From Dendrolimus kikuchii (taxonomy: Eukaryota > Arthropoda > Insecta > Lepidoptera > Lasiocampidae): a DNA stretch of 64,000 bases. A program made the position numbers and the translations under genes. The notes beneath the pieces were generated by a model. The model saw only the letters and a program-made list of their open reading frames with translations. It had not been told where the DNA came from and searched no databases. The stretch spans positions 20,199,435 to 20,263,434 of the forward strand of contig CM034389.1 in assembly GCA_019925095.2 (NCBI GenBank), read 5' to 3'. Below, in pieces: positions 36,057 through 49,099 of the stretch; the first letter of the stretch is position 1, and every line of letters starts with the position of its first letter.

Positions 36057-36180
36057 TACTCACCGGCGGCCTTGTAAGCGTGACGTTTCGCCGCGCTCGC
36101 CCCGCCGCCGTGACGTCGCGTGACGTATTGGCTTTTTCGCGGAAATTCCAGCGCGGCCGTCGCTCGCGGATTGTCTACTT
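36057..36180 (-). promoter_or_regulatory. CpG-rich island: three CRE cores, CCAAT, kappaB-like site, splice donor
   Basis: Within 70 bases are TGACGT at 36081, 36111 (as TGACGTCG) and 36121, a reversed CCAAT (ATTGG, 36127-36131) and GGAAATTCC (36141-36149). On the minus strand the island ends in CCG|GTGAGTAAG (exon end 36064), an excellent donor. That fits a first, non-coding exon transcribed leftward, towards Utx. The link to Utx is inference only: the N-terminal coding exons were not found between here and 18883. Confidence 0.45.
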
Positions 36181-37040
36181 GCACAAAGTTTATTTGGCTA
36201 ATGTACCAGCCAATCGATAAAGCTTGCCAAATGTCTAAACGTTATAAAATAAATATGAAAAAAGTCCTAAACAGTGTTTGCGAAAGAATAATCATAGCAT
36301 TTATTTTAGTAGACCCGTAATCCACACTATTGCGAATGTAAAAGTGACTTTGGATGATTTTTTGGCCCTTCTTTGATCATTTCGGTTTTGGAAATAATAT
36401 GATTCATACATAGATTAGATAACACGAATGAATATAAAGATTAATGGCAAACATATAAAATTTAATAATTGGCAAAGTCTAAATAATTATAATATAATCT
36501 TAACGTGTACCAGTCATGAATGGTTTATCAATACAGCGTATTTTAAATCCGAGGACACAAATCCGCAATTTACCATAATTTTAGTAAGTGGAAATCTAGA
36601 GGTAATAGTTAATTAACATTAGTGAGTACATAAAATAAATATTATTATAAATTATCTTGGTATTAGGTATAAATCATAACTTAAAAATGAAAAGAAATTT
36701 GCTAAATTGATCTTGAGTTTTCATAGTTTTTTATAAATAACAAACAGCGTGAAAAATCCTAGTTATTGTAAAAATAGGGCAGGCTTCTTGACACAGTTTA
36801 TGCCCTATGTGGGTGGCTGTGTAGCTGCCCTGCAGCTGTGGGTGGGTTTAGTTTACGTAACTCAAACAAAGCCGAAGGGCGCCCGCTTGCCACAACGACT
36901 TTCGCAACCAGCGGCCTGTGACTATTGTAAGCCATTATGAACACTTGTCATATTCAAAGTTCTATGGGCTGGTAAGTTATTCCGATTTAATACCAAATTG
37001 TTACGACATTCAAATCGAGAGATGAACATGTTAAGGCTGG
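36181..37040. other. Non-coding, no feature seen
   Basis: AT-rich; short open frames only, without motifs. Confidence 0.4.
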
Positions 37041-37620
37041 GATGGTGCTGACGAGGTCATTGACAGGGCGGAGGCGGAGGCGCGGATGCAGCGAGTGCAC
37101 CGAGCCAGTTCCGGTGCACTACGCGTCAGGTATAAATAGCGATCCGTTAGTGTCGACGACCGCGCAACGTCGCCATTGCGCTCACCCTGCACTACACCTA
37201 AAGCCGTGACCTACATGTTGCGAAAATTTGCATGATTATTCCCTATATTAGGGTTTAGAGAAAAGCTGCTGCCACCGTGAGAATATTCGACTGCGTGAAG
37301 GTCAAAACGTTGAGAGAGGACATATAGGGCGAAAACGTTTCGGGACTGTATGGGGTGAAGGGGCGAACTAATAATGCATACGCCCTTCGACGATTCGATT
37401 GAGGCTCGGTGCGCGCGCGGGCCTTGCCGGCGATGCGACCCTCCCTGCGTGAAAGGGCCCATGCGTACGTGACACGGCGCACGGTGCGGGGTGAAGAGAG
37501 GGTGGAGACGCCCCGTCCGGGCATCTTCGGCACTGCTTACTTAGGTGCACTACGCGACCTAGGTCGAGGAACTTGTCCTTACTACATACAGCGGCCTAGC
37601 TAACTACAAATACGACCCGT
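37041..37620. promoter_or_regulatory. GC-rich island with TATAAATA
   Basis: GC content is well above the surroundings. TATAAATA at 37131-37138 is followed by GCGATCCGTTAGTGTCGACG, so plus-strand initiation near 37160 is plausible. Downstream ATGs open only very short frames. Overlapping frames on both strands (37211-37603) are probably by-products of base composition. Confidence 0.35.
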
Positions 37621-40600
37621 CGTGCGCTCATTTGCATCTAGATAGAACACAAGTACCGCTTGTTTCTTTGATATCTCTAAATCATTGCTAGACATGTGAA
37701 ACATTATTTAAATCTCCGCTATTCTGTTGCTATCTGATGTTCCCGCTCAGCTAGTTTCGCATGTTATATAAATAATAAAAGTCATTGTGACGTAAGGCCA
37801 AGTTTTACAGTAATACGTGTATTAGTTGTTTGACTAGACGAGACACTGCGAAAAGCCAGAAATTGAGATCAATAATATGCAAAATTAGACATAACAAAAT
37901 ACCAAATCTTTTGCAAATAATGCAAACTATTCAAATTAAAATATGACATAAGACAGACGGTAAAAGTTTGTATGCTCGAAATAATGCAATTATAATTATA
38001 CATAGAATGCATGAAATAGTGAGCAAACAGACGGGAAACTTTATCGCTTTCTACGCGCAGCCAATGTTTATTTACTACTGAACATGTAGTAAAACGCATA
38101 ACACCATTTCACCGGGCCTGCAAAAATGAACCGTTGCACATAAACTATTATTACTCTGATACAAGACTCGGACAAGACGTTAAGAGTGTTATTACAAACG
38201 TAAAATTTAATTTGTAACCGTTTTGGATGGTTACATTAGACACGTGATATGATGCGATAGAAAAAAATATATCGCAGAAATAGATTGATAGGATAGACAA
38301 GATTGTCCACTAATCTCCCAGTTGTTCCGATGATAAAATTATAAATGCGAAAATGTCTCTATTTTTTTTTTTTTTTTCACGACTTTCGGCTCTTAATGAA
38401 ATTTGACAAAGTGATAAGAGGACTGGGGAATAAACAACACGTGCTAGTTATTGCTTCAAAAATAATCTTAAAAAGGGTAAACTAGGGAATGATTTGGATG
38501 AACAACTATATTTTTTTTAATTCAAATTAGGAATATGTAAATTTAAATTTGGTAAATGTGTTATTCATTGTTTTTAGAAAATCATCCATGAAGGAGCAAA
38601 GTTGTATACATAATTTAAACTCCACACGGACGACATTATGTTGATAGCTAGTAGCTTATATTATGCATTCTTATTTTTATTGTAGACAAAGTTGTACATA
38701 TTTTATGGAAGTGACATCAATTCCCCGCTTACAAATGGGTAGATAAGTTATAGGAACCAGCTGTTAATGTCATTCTATATCGACATCCATAGGATATGTT
38801 ATATCTAGACGTCGTTTCTTTTTAGACAAAGGCCAAGCTCTTTTGCGGTGCAGCTGATGACATGACAGGTGTGGTGGCAGCCGGCCTGCACCTGCCTTGT
38901 AGCACGCGCCATCGCAAGCTGCTCTAACAATTACATACTATTCATTACTTCGATATCCAGTCTTGACATTACCTAAATGGCAGCTGACGTGCGGATGTCG
39001 AAAGAATTATGCCATATAGCCAATAACACCAAACACATGCACAGTTAAAAGCCACAAGTTAATTGACTTTCTCTCGATTTATTTGCAGAAGGCAGTGCAG
39101 TAACTAAATTTGTATGTAAAATAGTTATTTTCACATCATTTGTTGCTATCCAGAAAGGGTCATAAAGTCTGGCCTGGACTAGATTATACAAAACCAACAA
39201 CATGCAACATGATACTCTAATCGTGGAAGAATACTAAGATCTCCGATTAAATCCTAAATCATGACACGTCAGGTCATTCTTGTTTCAGCTTTTAGCGTTT
39301 TATTATCTAAACGTTTTTTTAGACCAAATCAGTCAAAAAATTTAATGAAACTTATTAAGGACTTTATTTAACTTATTGTACATACATAAAAATACATCAG
39401 GCGGTCTTCTCGCTAGAGTTTCCTCCGGACTACCCTCAAGAGTTATTATAAATATTAATTTGTTATCATTTTTAGTGTTAATTTTCCCAGGTACTCAGAT
39501 GACTTTGGTACCTCTCATTTCTTTATTTTCTTTGCAATCGAAATCCAGTTTAATTTACATACAGAATGCGTATTATCTGGTCTTAAAGAGACATGCAAAT
39601 AGAATTAAAGTGCTAAAACAATAAAATTCGATGTATTCCAAGAAATCGTAGCTTCTTTTATTATTGGACCATTCGTTCCCAAGAATACACGAATACATGA
39701 ATTTATAATAAGATTTGACCCAAAAAAATGAAATATTCTTGTCGTTGTTTATTCTGAGAATAATATTTTTTTATTACTAAATCATACGGTGAATTGAAAA
39801 TATACGGTGAATTGTGTGTATTAAAGAATTATATTTTAATCAATGACGTCAATATATCCAGTCGAGTAGGTATAACGCTGGTGGAAGTACAATTTCCGGC
39901 TCGCATAGACGCGAAAGGACTAGAATACTAACAAGTTTGCGAAACGGGCCAAGCAGGTCTAGCCACTGGAGGGCTCCAGAAAGTGGAATACCGTTACTGG
40001 AAGCGGTTGGTTCAGGTTGGCGTTGCGTAGATAATTCACGGACCGGTCCGCAACCGATACCCAATACGATTCGTGATAACTATTACGAATGGTGACTGCG
40101 ATCAAAACAAAAACCGACTTAGAAACTAGATAACGTCTTGTGCGTTGGTCACATGTCACATATTAGATCTAGCATGCATCAAATTTGTAGTAATTTACAT
40201 AATTCAAATCCGGTACAGAATTGATACCGTGGCGCTTCTATGGAATTTCATAGGTTACAACAGATTTTGCAAAAAAAAGATAGCTCGAATTTAATTGAGG
40301 GATCAATTCCATGGTGCGTGTGCTTTTATGGCGTTTCGTAGGTTTCAGATTGTGCGCGAAAAATTAGTAGTCAGTGCGAGGCCTTAGGATCGAAATAATG
40401 TATTAGCCTTTGATCACACGTTACATATTATTAATCTATCGTCCTAGTAATAGAACTTTGTCCTATGCCATAGTGAATGAATGACAGTTCTAAATATAAT
40501 TGACAGAATCTCATTGCAATTCTAGATTTGCCATTCAAAATAGAACAATTGTATTTGTTTTAAAAGTCTAATTTAATTTTAATTGTATCTTTGTTACAGA

Positions 40601-42060
40601 CAATATAAAAAGGAATATTAATATAGATATCCAAATCTTATATATTGTTATTTCATGCAATATTGTCAATATCAGAAAACCATGGGGTTTTTCTAGTAAA
40701 TCCCGCGATAAGTAATGGTACAATTTCCTTATAGAATTGGAAACGGGGAAAATCACCGAGTTTCCGCAATGTAAAATATCGTAGGTTTTCATCATCACTA
40801 GTTTTAGTAAATAAACTAGTGACTAGGGGAAAGACTTCGTTAAAATATTCACACCGTATTGGCTATATTACCGGATAATTATAAAAACTCTTAAATAGTT
40901 AATAATAAACCAAGTGGGATTTTAAACTATCGATAGACTATGAACGGATACATAGTCTTAATCAGTGAATACATGGTTCTGGCACTCGCCGGCCGCTACC
41001 GCGGCACGGGTTGTGCTTATTATAGTCATTTTAATAGTGTATGGTGTAATAATAGACTACGTGTTTTCTTTTTCAAAACCAGTCGAATTGATTCCTAATC
41101 AGGCTAATTTTGCAAGAATTTAATGATACCGTTTTAGTTTTCATTAAAATCAGCCCCGAGACTCCTTTGATTATTTTTCTCTATATCTCATAGTTTCCAC
41201 TTGAAAAAATTCAACCTGTATAGGAGGGAATGTTACTATACTTATTTCATAATAAATGACAAAACGAATAATGGGGGTAGATTTTAATATTTTTAATGAT
41301 TTTTTGTTATTAGGAAAACATTGGACGATGCGTAAAGAAGTCAGTTATATGGAACAAAGGGTTGTGTACACAATTATGTTCCTCCGCAAATGACAATACC
41401 GTAATATATCTTTTCATTTAATGAGTACTGCCGCGCTGCCGGTTCTGCCGCCCGACGACTAATGACATAAGACAAAAGTGCGCGAATTAAACCTGTTATA
41501 AATAGTACGCTTTGTAATGAATTTCTGAGTCAGAGATTTCCTTTAATTAATTACTATATCCGATCGTCGAAATGAAACTAATTTCGATGGAAGATTTTAT
41601 ACAGTAATATGAATGTATTAACGGGAAAAGAATCAAAATCAACTTTAGAGGACGGAACGACATATTTGAAATTTTTGACTGAGGATTGACTTCTAATGGA
41701 AACAAAACTGTATGCGATTGATCTCAATTCTCACATTAAGTATTCACAAGAATGTATCGTTTGTTAAGAATTCATCGAAACAACAAGGATGTCCGGGCAT
41801 TGATTTACCGTTAAATGTAATGCGCTTTGCAGTGTGCGTGCCTCGACGGTAGAATGAATCGTTGCATAAAATGTTAAGCGAAGGTCCGGTGCTGTAGGGA
41901 TTTGCAATGCGAGTTAGGCACCAAGGCGTCGCGTGCAGAAGCACAGTTGCGGCCACACTCCACCGACCTACATTTTATGCTGTGGAAAATGCTCATTATT
42001 TACTAGCCAATGGTGCACGCACTGCCTGCCACCCTCGACGTTTAAATATTCGTCCATTAA
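37621..42060. other. Long non-coding stretch with minor repeats
   Basis: Nothing coding is supported. A LINE-end relic (AGGCGGTCTTCTCGCTAGAG) is at about 39400. An imperfect direct duplication is seen at about 40216-40275 and 40305-40365 (CCGTGGCGCTTCTATGG versus CCATGGTGCGTGTGCTTTTATGG). A T15 run is at about 38365. Confidence 0.4.
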
Positions 42061-42289
42061 GTAACCGTGGTTCGTGACTTTCGCTCGGCTAAATGGGGCA
42101 GGACGATCCTATTCGGTTACCTGCGAAATCGCTGCAGAAAAAAAATAAAAAACACAAACCATGCAAACGAACAAAAACGCTAATGCTGTATGGTAGCCAA
42201 CCCGGTCCGAAGTCTTCGATGTAGGTATCTGCATTTTGGAAACAAAACACAATAGAAAGAGTCGCGTGCGACCGCGACGCAGGGATATA

Positions 42290-42860
42290 GGCGGCAGGTG
42301 GTGAGAGAGAGAGAGAGAGAGAGCTGGCACGAGGGCCGACATAAACAAACCACGAGCGGGAGCTTCGACCGCACTCACCATTTCGGGGATCTTCGGATCC
42401 GGCCCGGGCCGTCGCGGCCACAGCGGCCCACGTAGTGAAGAGCGGGGTTGTCGTCGTCAACGGGAACAGCACAAGCACTCGTTCAAACAGAGTAAGTAGT
42501 TCAGCGTACGCACACTTGGCACATAAATACGATCACAACACGTCCCGTCCTACACTACGTTCGCGGCCCGTGCCGATGCAGTTTACGTCACCGCATCCCG
42601 CTCCCGACTGGCGGACTGGCAGTACGCGGCGCGAGCGAGCGACGACCTCGCGCTGCAGCGTGCACCGTCCCGCGTCCCGCGCCCGCCGCCGCGCCCTGCG
42701 AGCGCGCGCCCCTCGCCGCGCGTGCCCTTCCGCCGCCCCGCACCCGCGCCCTGCACCCCACCGCTCGTCCTACGTCCGGTGAACGGTGCGGTGAGGAGAC
42801 TCCGGTGAATCACGGTGTCGACACACGACTCGGGCTCCGATGGCCGCGTTTGCTACCACC
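42290..42860. promoter_or_regulatory. CpG island with (GA)n and two divergent splice donors
   Basis: A (GA) run at 42302-42323 (GAGA-factor-type site) borders a strongly CpG-rich 500 bp. A minus-strand donor AATG|GTGAGT gives an exon end at 42379, and a plus-strand donor CAGA|GTAAGTAG gives an exon end at 42491. Both would leave first exons overlapping between 42379 and 42491. This looks like a bidirectional promoter. The minus-strand exon ends with an ATG in fair context and points towards Utx. No partner exons were identified, so gene identity is open. Confidence 0.45.
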
Positions 42861-43699
42861 AAAAATAATTATTGCCGAATACCGATACATACCCCGAAAC
42901 CGAGACGTCCGGTGTGACGAAACGCTCGTTCATAGTATTTACATACAATATTGCTTTTTATTTGTCATTCTATTTCTGTTGAAATGAATATTTTACTTCG
43001 ATTCGGTCTTTTTTCCACGTAGTATGTGAGAATACTTTTTTTCTACTGTTTACTATGGAGAGTACGTTATGACAATAATAGCGTTAAATGGATCTATACA
43101 AAAAGGGCGTTTAATAATTTTACATGTTGCAATGGGCGACTGTAAGACACAATTATCTATATATTGTTTCTCCTTAGAAGTTCATTTTCGTACTTCGTTC
43201 ATTTTAGCAATGAATTACACTATTTAATGACGTTTAAATGTCTTAGACAACTTAAACCACATCTAGAGTTACATATTATAGTAACGTGTTTTATATTAAA
43301 CACCTAGACACAATTTAACTTTAAAAAAAAATTGACAACAAAACAAGGTATAGGTACATATTTTGTGTGGACTACTCGACAACTTTTATATTCATCGATT
43401 GTAACCAAAATTTACAGCATACCTCACTGCATAAGGCTACTTACTAATAAATAACACATTGGAATTTATAAGAAACCTGTGATGTATGAAAGACTGCTAT
43501 ACTAAACATATCCTCAGTATGGTAGCAGAATACTAACTTCCATGTCCTCATCAATATAAAGGGCAATAAGACAAATAGTTAAAATATAACGTATAGTTAA
43601 TTTATGTATAAGCCAGCTTTCGATTTTTTTCAATAAATATAAAACAGTATTTACAAATTGTTGTCCCAATACAATTCATCTTTACGGGTTGATTAAAAA
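42861..43699. other. Non-coding, no feature seen
   Basis: AT-rich flank of the CpG island without ORFs or repeats that I can name. Confidence 0.4.
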
Positions 43700-44020
43700 T
43701 ATTATACCCGCGACTTCATCCACATGGAATTTAATTTAATTTGCCTTCCGGTGCGGTGACGGCGGCGGCGTGGGCATGGCCCTTTCATTTTTTTTTCTAA
43801 AATAAAAATAGACTAAGTTACTCCTTATAACATCAGCTTCAATTCAAATCGGTCCAGCCGTTTCAAAGATTAGCCGGAACAAACAAACAGACAGACAAAC
43901 ATTTTAAGAATAGTTTATTTGATATAAGTAGCATATATTATGCTTCCATAAGCATTTAGTCAAAAGCAGTTATTTTCACATTAAAAACAGACACTTCAAT
44001 TTTATTTACTTGTATAGAAG
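43700..44020 (+). repeat. Dispersed repeat family B, copy 2
   Basis: Parallel to 568-868: CCGCGACTTCATCC at the start, TTACTCCTTATAACATCAG, AACAAACAAACAGACAGACA, and the end ACACTTCAATTTTATTTACT. Same orientation as copy 1. Confidence 0.7.
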
Positions 44021-44040
44021 ATTTAAGATGGCCTTTACTG

Positions 44041-44235
44041 ATTTTTTATTTATTGCTGAAGCACAGCAGACAGGCTGACGACCCAAATGTGATGGAAGTT
44101 GTTACCGTCGTCCGTGGATATTGGCCTCGAGGGAAACTTCAATCTTGCCACTAACGCCGGAACACAACACGAAGTTGTTATGGCGGCATACTCTAAACCA
44201 GAGATGGTAGGCATCCAGACCACCTGGCCTGAATT
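44041..44235 (-). repeat. LINE-tailed short repeat, partial diverged copy
   Basis: Inverse orientation: TTTTTTATTTATTGCTGAAG, CAGCAGACAGGCTGACGACC, then ACGCCGGAACACAACACGAA and TTATGGCGGCATACTCTAAA. It is more diverged than the other copies. Confidence 0.65.
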
Positions 44236-44394
44236 CATCACGTAGACATTGCCCCATTTTCCGGCACAAAAAGTATCATAAAATGTCTGCATTCCCTCCG
44301 CCCGAATCTACACGCGCTAAAAATTCATTATAATCAATTCATCCCCAAGACCGCAAAGAAATCTATAATATTATAACAATACAACTGGAATAGA

Positions 44395-44840
44395 TAGATG
44401 GAGAACAAGATGCAGATTTCTTCTCTGTTTATCATTTTGTCTGTTTGTTCGGGATTCACGTAAAAACTACTGGGATAGTATTAATGCGGTTTTCGCTGAT
44501 CGACAGCTAATTCTTAGACTTAAACTGTGCGCTACTTTTTATCCTGGGAATTCCGCGGAAATATTTCGGGAATGATTTAAAATGGCCAGATTAAAAAAAT
44601 AACAAATGTCAATGTGATTTTTTAGGGATCGATGGCAAATTTAATGTAGTAAAATGTGTGATATTTTTTATACCGGAAATCCCGTGTGAATTTTCCCGGG
44701 AGCGGTTTGTAGTTGTTCGGGTGCGTAACAACTAGCTTATCCGATATAGTTATCAGTAAAACGGTAGCTTAAATTCTTTTTCAAACGAAATTTCAATTCA
44801 AGCGTAGACAAAGTCGCGGGCATATCCTAGTATCATAATA
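44395..44840. repeat. Dispersed repeat family C, copy 2
   Basis: Matches 28075-28612 in the same orientation, with internal deletions. Key shared blocks are GTTCGGGATTCACGT, GCGGTTTTCGCTGATCGACA and TTTTCCCGGGAGCGG. Confidence 0.65.
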
Positions 44841-45573
44841 TAAACATCATACAATAGCGTCATAATTATTCAGAAAGTTAAATCTGCTATCCTGGTTTGA
44901 CGCTACTAGAAAAATTAAATATTTTTTCCTCATTTAAAATTCCAAAGGATTGCAAAATAGCAACTTAATGAATAATTCCTATTAATAGCTGTTAATTATT
45001 ATAATAAAATGTGGTATTAAAATTTATTTCCATTTTTTTTGCTGTTTTATTTTTTACATTTATTTTTTTACATTTAAGTATATATATTGATTAAGGGAAA
45101 AAATAGTATTTAATTTCTAAGTTTTTTTTTGTAGTGTAATTTATTTATAATTTAGTTTATTTTTAATTAATTCACTAGACTGTTAATTATAATATTGATT
45201 TTAAATAATAATATTAAAGAACATATATAATAATATATTTTAGTTAATAAACTTATTTGTTGTATCTAAGATCAGGTCAACTTGTAATATTAAAAGGTAG
45301 CAAATGAACATTGTTTTTTAAATAAATGTTTGTGTACGTATGTATTGTCTTGTTAGGCATTTGCTAACGTAATGTAGGGAAAAATATTTAAAACAAAATA
45401 AAATTGTACTTCATACGTAATTATTAAGTAATATTAAAAAAATTAAACAGACAATATTAATACAAACCTGAAGGTTTTCTTCCAGATTGCATCCTATTAA
45501 ACATCTGTTCGGGATCTAATAGTGCAAACGGATGCGCAACCTGAGTTCTCGAGCGGTTACTGTCATAATATAC
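44841..45573. other. Very AT-rich non-coding DNA
   Basis: Poly(T)- and AT-rich. The last 110 bases before the solo LTR (from about 45465) are less AT-rich and may belong to the older element it inserted into. No ORF. Confidence 0.4.
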
Positions 45574-46444
45574 TGTTACGTGCTGTACCCATAGCACGTA
45601 ACAGTGGGGTACCGAGATTGGAAGGAAATACCGATCTAAAGAGAATACGTCTTTATTTAAGCCAATGCAAGTATAAGTCAGTCCGATACGTTTGTCCAAG
45701 TCCGGGATAAAACTACACTCGACGACAGTTACGAATCTATAGATAACACACACCAGCTCATAGGTTTCTTTATCCTTATCCGGTGTTCGTAGCTTAACTC
45801 TAACGCATCCCTCCTACAGCGCTTCCACGACGATGAGTCTACTTCCTTGGCATGCGCGATTCCACTTCCGCGTAGGGCCACTCCAGCGCTCCATGAGTTA
45901 CTCTGCGGCACCGCCTTCTACACCGTTTACGATGACCCCATGCGTAGCCTCAGCGCACCCACGGTGCTCTGCTGCATGGCTCGTTCCAGGGTCCACCCGT
46001 CCTTTACTTGTCTCCGCGGCTCCTCTTCCACTCAGCTGGACCATCCTCTTCCTGTCGTGCACCAAACTCTTCTCCGTGGTTCTTTTCGCTTCAATAGTTC
46101 GTGTGAGTCACGCTCCTACTGCGAGACTCGCTCGCTTCGAGACTGACTACATGCGCAGATTGTCGCGCTTATATATCCGGTTAACATTTTAGAATGTACC
46201 CTATTACATCAAGTATATGTCTATCCTTGTTCAACAATTATTCCCGTCCTTGTAACTTACTACGCGTTTGTTCCAGTTTCTTCCCCAGTACATATATATC
46301 GTTCTAACATTTGTGTGGTCTTGTATTTATATCCTGCTCTTCGTATTACTTTATTAAAAGAACGTTCTATTGTGCTATTGTTAAGGCGGATATTACGCTC
46401 TGTTTTCTTAAGGGGAATAGATTCCGCTACGCGTATCCGTCACA
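45574..46444 (-). mobile_element. Solo LTR, 871 bp, with 4-bp target duplication
   Basis: Read on the minus strand it starts TGTGACGGATACGCG and ends CAGCACGTAACA (TG...CA). ATAC flanks both sides (45570-45573 and 46445-46448), a 4-bp target duplication. On the minus strand AATAAAG (about 45650) lies some 75 bases before the end, as expected for R/U5. No internal domain flanks it, so it is a recombined solo LTR. Superfamily is Ty3/gypsy-like or BEL-like and cannot be decided from the LTR. Confidence 0.75.
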
Positions 46445-47345
46445 ATACCTTTGCTTCGTGATATATGTATTTGCCCTTTCTTCCTTTTAAATCTCTCTTC
46501 TTTTTATTCCTTCCAACTAACAACTTACAGGTCCTTGTTCTGGTTTACATATCTATAGTGCCCTTTCCGGTTTTGGTCTAGCTACGAGTAGCGAATTATT
46601 CTTAGGAGAATCATTTTTTGGGATGACTCGGGAATCGTCTCTGGCCGAGGCCGGCCTTGTCCGAACCTTATTGAAGCGGTAGCGACAGGTGTCCTGGCCA
46701 GTGGGGGTGCAAGACTCCTGGGACCATGGAAAGAGAATATCTTCCATGCCGAGACGGAAGATTGACGTCCGATTCATTCTACCGACACTGTCACATTAGG
46801 ATGACGATGTGGTGGTAGTCGCTTCTAGATTCTATCTACCCTAAAGATAACGAAGCGACGAACTAATTAAACTGTTTCATTGAGCTGCCCCCCCTTCGGG
46901 TATGCTGACTGGTAAGTTTGAGCCGTGCTGAGAACTTGCCGTAAATTAAACGAAACCTAGCTCCCGGTCGCAGTTTTGTCCGTATTTGGGACCCCATTAT
47001 ACTCATCGTATTGAGTAGATGAGCTTTCATACTTCGCTTCTACAGAAGGACTAAAAAACACCGGCCCTAGAGTTCGTGTTACGACCTCCAGTGGTCATAA
47101 GTGTAGAGCTAATGCGCCAGGGCAGTGGCTTTCAGAGGAATCTGTTCTGCCCTACATTCTTCCACCGAAATGCGACTGCAGCTTTGCGATGTTGGCCATA
47201 CCGTTTATCTACGACCCTGGCACGATGAAAGGAATACCAGCAACTTTACTGGATATCACTGCTGTTGAGCCATCGGATCCCATATTTACTTCCACACTGC
47301 GAGTGGTCAGCAGGCCGTAAACAGATTTTCTCCTCAAAAAAAATC
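46445..47345. other. Moderately GC-rich unidentified block, probably transposon-derived
   Basis: Composition differs from the AT-rich surroundings. It holds a C-run (CTGCCCCCCCTTCGGG), no long frame, and ends near a small A-run (CTCAAAAAAAATC, about 47333-47345). It may be the untranslated part of a non-LTR element interrupted by the solo LTR. I cannot name it. Confidence 0.35.
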
Positions 47346-49097
47346 TCCATAAGTTTCAAATGCCGTGTATAATTAACGGTTTTTATGGTTCATTTTTGTT
47401 TCCATTTATGGGTTTACGTCACATCCATCTGCATTTGGATGCCACATAATTTTTCTCGGAAACAACTCACGCTATATACCTATGCATGAAAGACAAGAAA
47501 AAAAGAACTAAACTAAAAAATAAAACTCTAGCTCTAAAAATTAGAGGTAGTTTAAAATAGTTCCTAAAACAATTTGAGCCAAAATTGCTAAGAACAATAT
47601 CCGTATAAAGTAAGTAGCTTTTGGAATTAAGGGTATTTTTGATCAAGATTAAGTTAATTAAATTTTTTTCAAAAAGATATACTTGGACAAAATATGTCCT
47701 ATATTAACCGTACTATAATTTACACAGGAATTTCCTTCCGCGAATCCCACTCCTATACGGCCATTTGTTGACATTTAGCTACGGAAACCTTAAAACAATC
47801 ACAAGCCTCGACATAAAAATAGCACTAAAATGTTACAAAACATTTACATACAAAAAGCTGTTGGGACACGGCAGATAAGTACTTAAGTTTCACGGTACCT
47901 TAAAACAAGTTATGATAGATGGAATTTCAAATATGCCCGGTTACATTAGCTATACGATGACAAGGTGTGAACATGCTAAAAAAGTCTTTCCAGTGTTAAT
48001 CGAGGTGGCAAATAAAAGAGTGCCCGTTTACGAACAATGTTTGAATGGCAGCCATGCGCCGGAAGTTTGTCAAGGCCTCCCGGTAGGTGGCCTAATGACC
48101 TGATTACGTATCATGAAGCCCTTTGTGACAAACTTTTATAATTTACTATTTAGAGTATCAACTTATTATTCCGATTGACTACTTTCACTTTATTGACGTT
48201 ACAAAAAGATTTCTGAAGAAATGTGAGATGGAAATCATTTCAAATGAACGCGCATGTAAAAAGAGATAAATGAAAGTAGATAAAGTGAAAAGTATATGCC
48301 AAAATCGTAGAAAGTGGAGATCCATTAGTTCTGTTTAGTCGTATCTTATACTAATATATAAAGCTGAAGAGGTTATTTGTTTGAACCCGCTAATTTCAGG
48401 AACTACTGGTCTGATTTGAAAATTTCTTTCAGTGTTAGATAGCCCATTTATCGAGGAAGGCTATAGGCTATATATCATCACGCTAAGACCAATAGGAGCG
48501 GAGCACCAATGAAGAATGTTTCAAAATCGGGGGGTTTTGAAAACAAATTCCACGCGGACGGCGTCGCGGGCACAGTTAGTGTGATAATAAATGTATGAAA
48601 AGTACAGCCACTAGGTTACTCAAATTTTGCCGCCCCTACCAACCTCTACAATTCGATATCCCAGTTCACAACAATTTTTTAGCCAATGAAATTGTAACTT
48701 TATTGCTTGTGCACTATCGTCCTGACTATACCACGTTTTTTCCGTGAATAAAGATCTAAATGGTATAATATATTACACGTTGAATTGTTTGTATGATCCT
48801 AATAGCATCTATGTATATAAATCTTAGTTCCTGTACGACATAACTTTTTTCCCCCAAAGCCACCTCTAAAACCAGTCGCCTTAGGTTCCACCTTAGAACA
48901 TTGGTTAGGAAGTATAATAGGAATAATAATCGTCCAGTAAGAAACGTAAATTTGATAAGCTTTCCAATTGTTAACTTAAGAGGCTACCTAAATGGAGTTT
49001 ACTATTCGTTCGCACATACCAAATTAGAATAATTGTATGGTTTATTTCATAAACATTTAAATAAGAAACTAAATCGAAACTAAAATACACTATGTAC
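47346..49097. other. Non-coding with one dispersed repeat
   Basis: A familiar repeat lies at about 48340-48590: GAACCCGCTAATTTCAGGAA, GGCTATAGGCTATATATCAT and CACGCGGACGGCGTCGCGGG. The 63-codon frame at 47912-48103 is not recognised. Confidence 0.4.
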
Positions 49098-49099
49098 TA

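Noticed and set aside
42089..42813. Protein-coding genes from long frames on both strands of the CpG island
   Set aside because: Overlapping frames in several phases on both strands reflect low stop density in GC-rich DNA; only the splice donors were considered informative.
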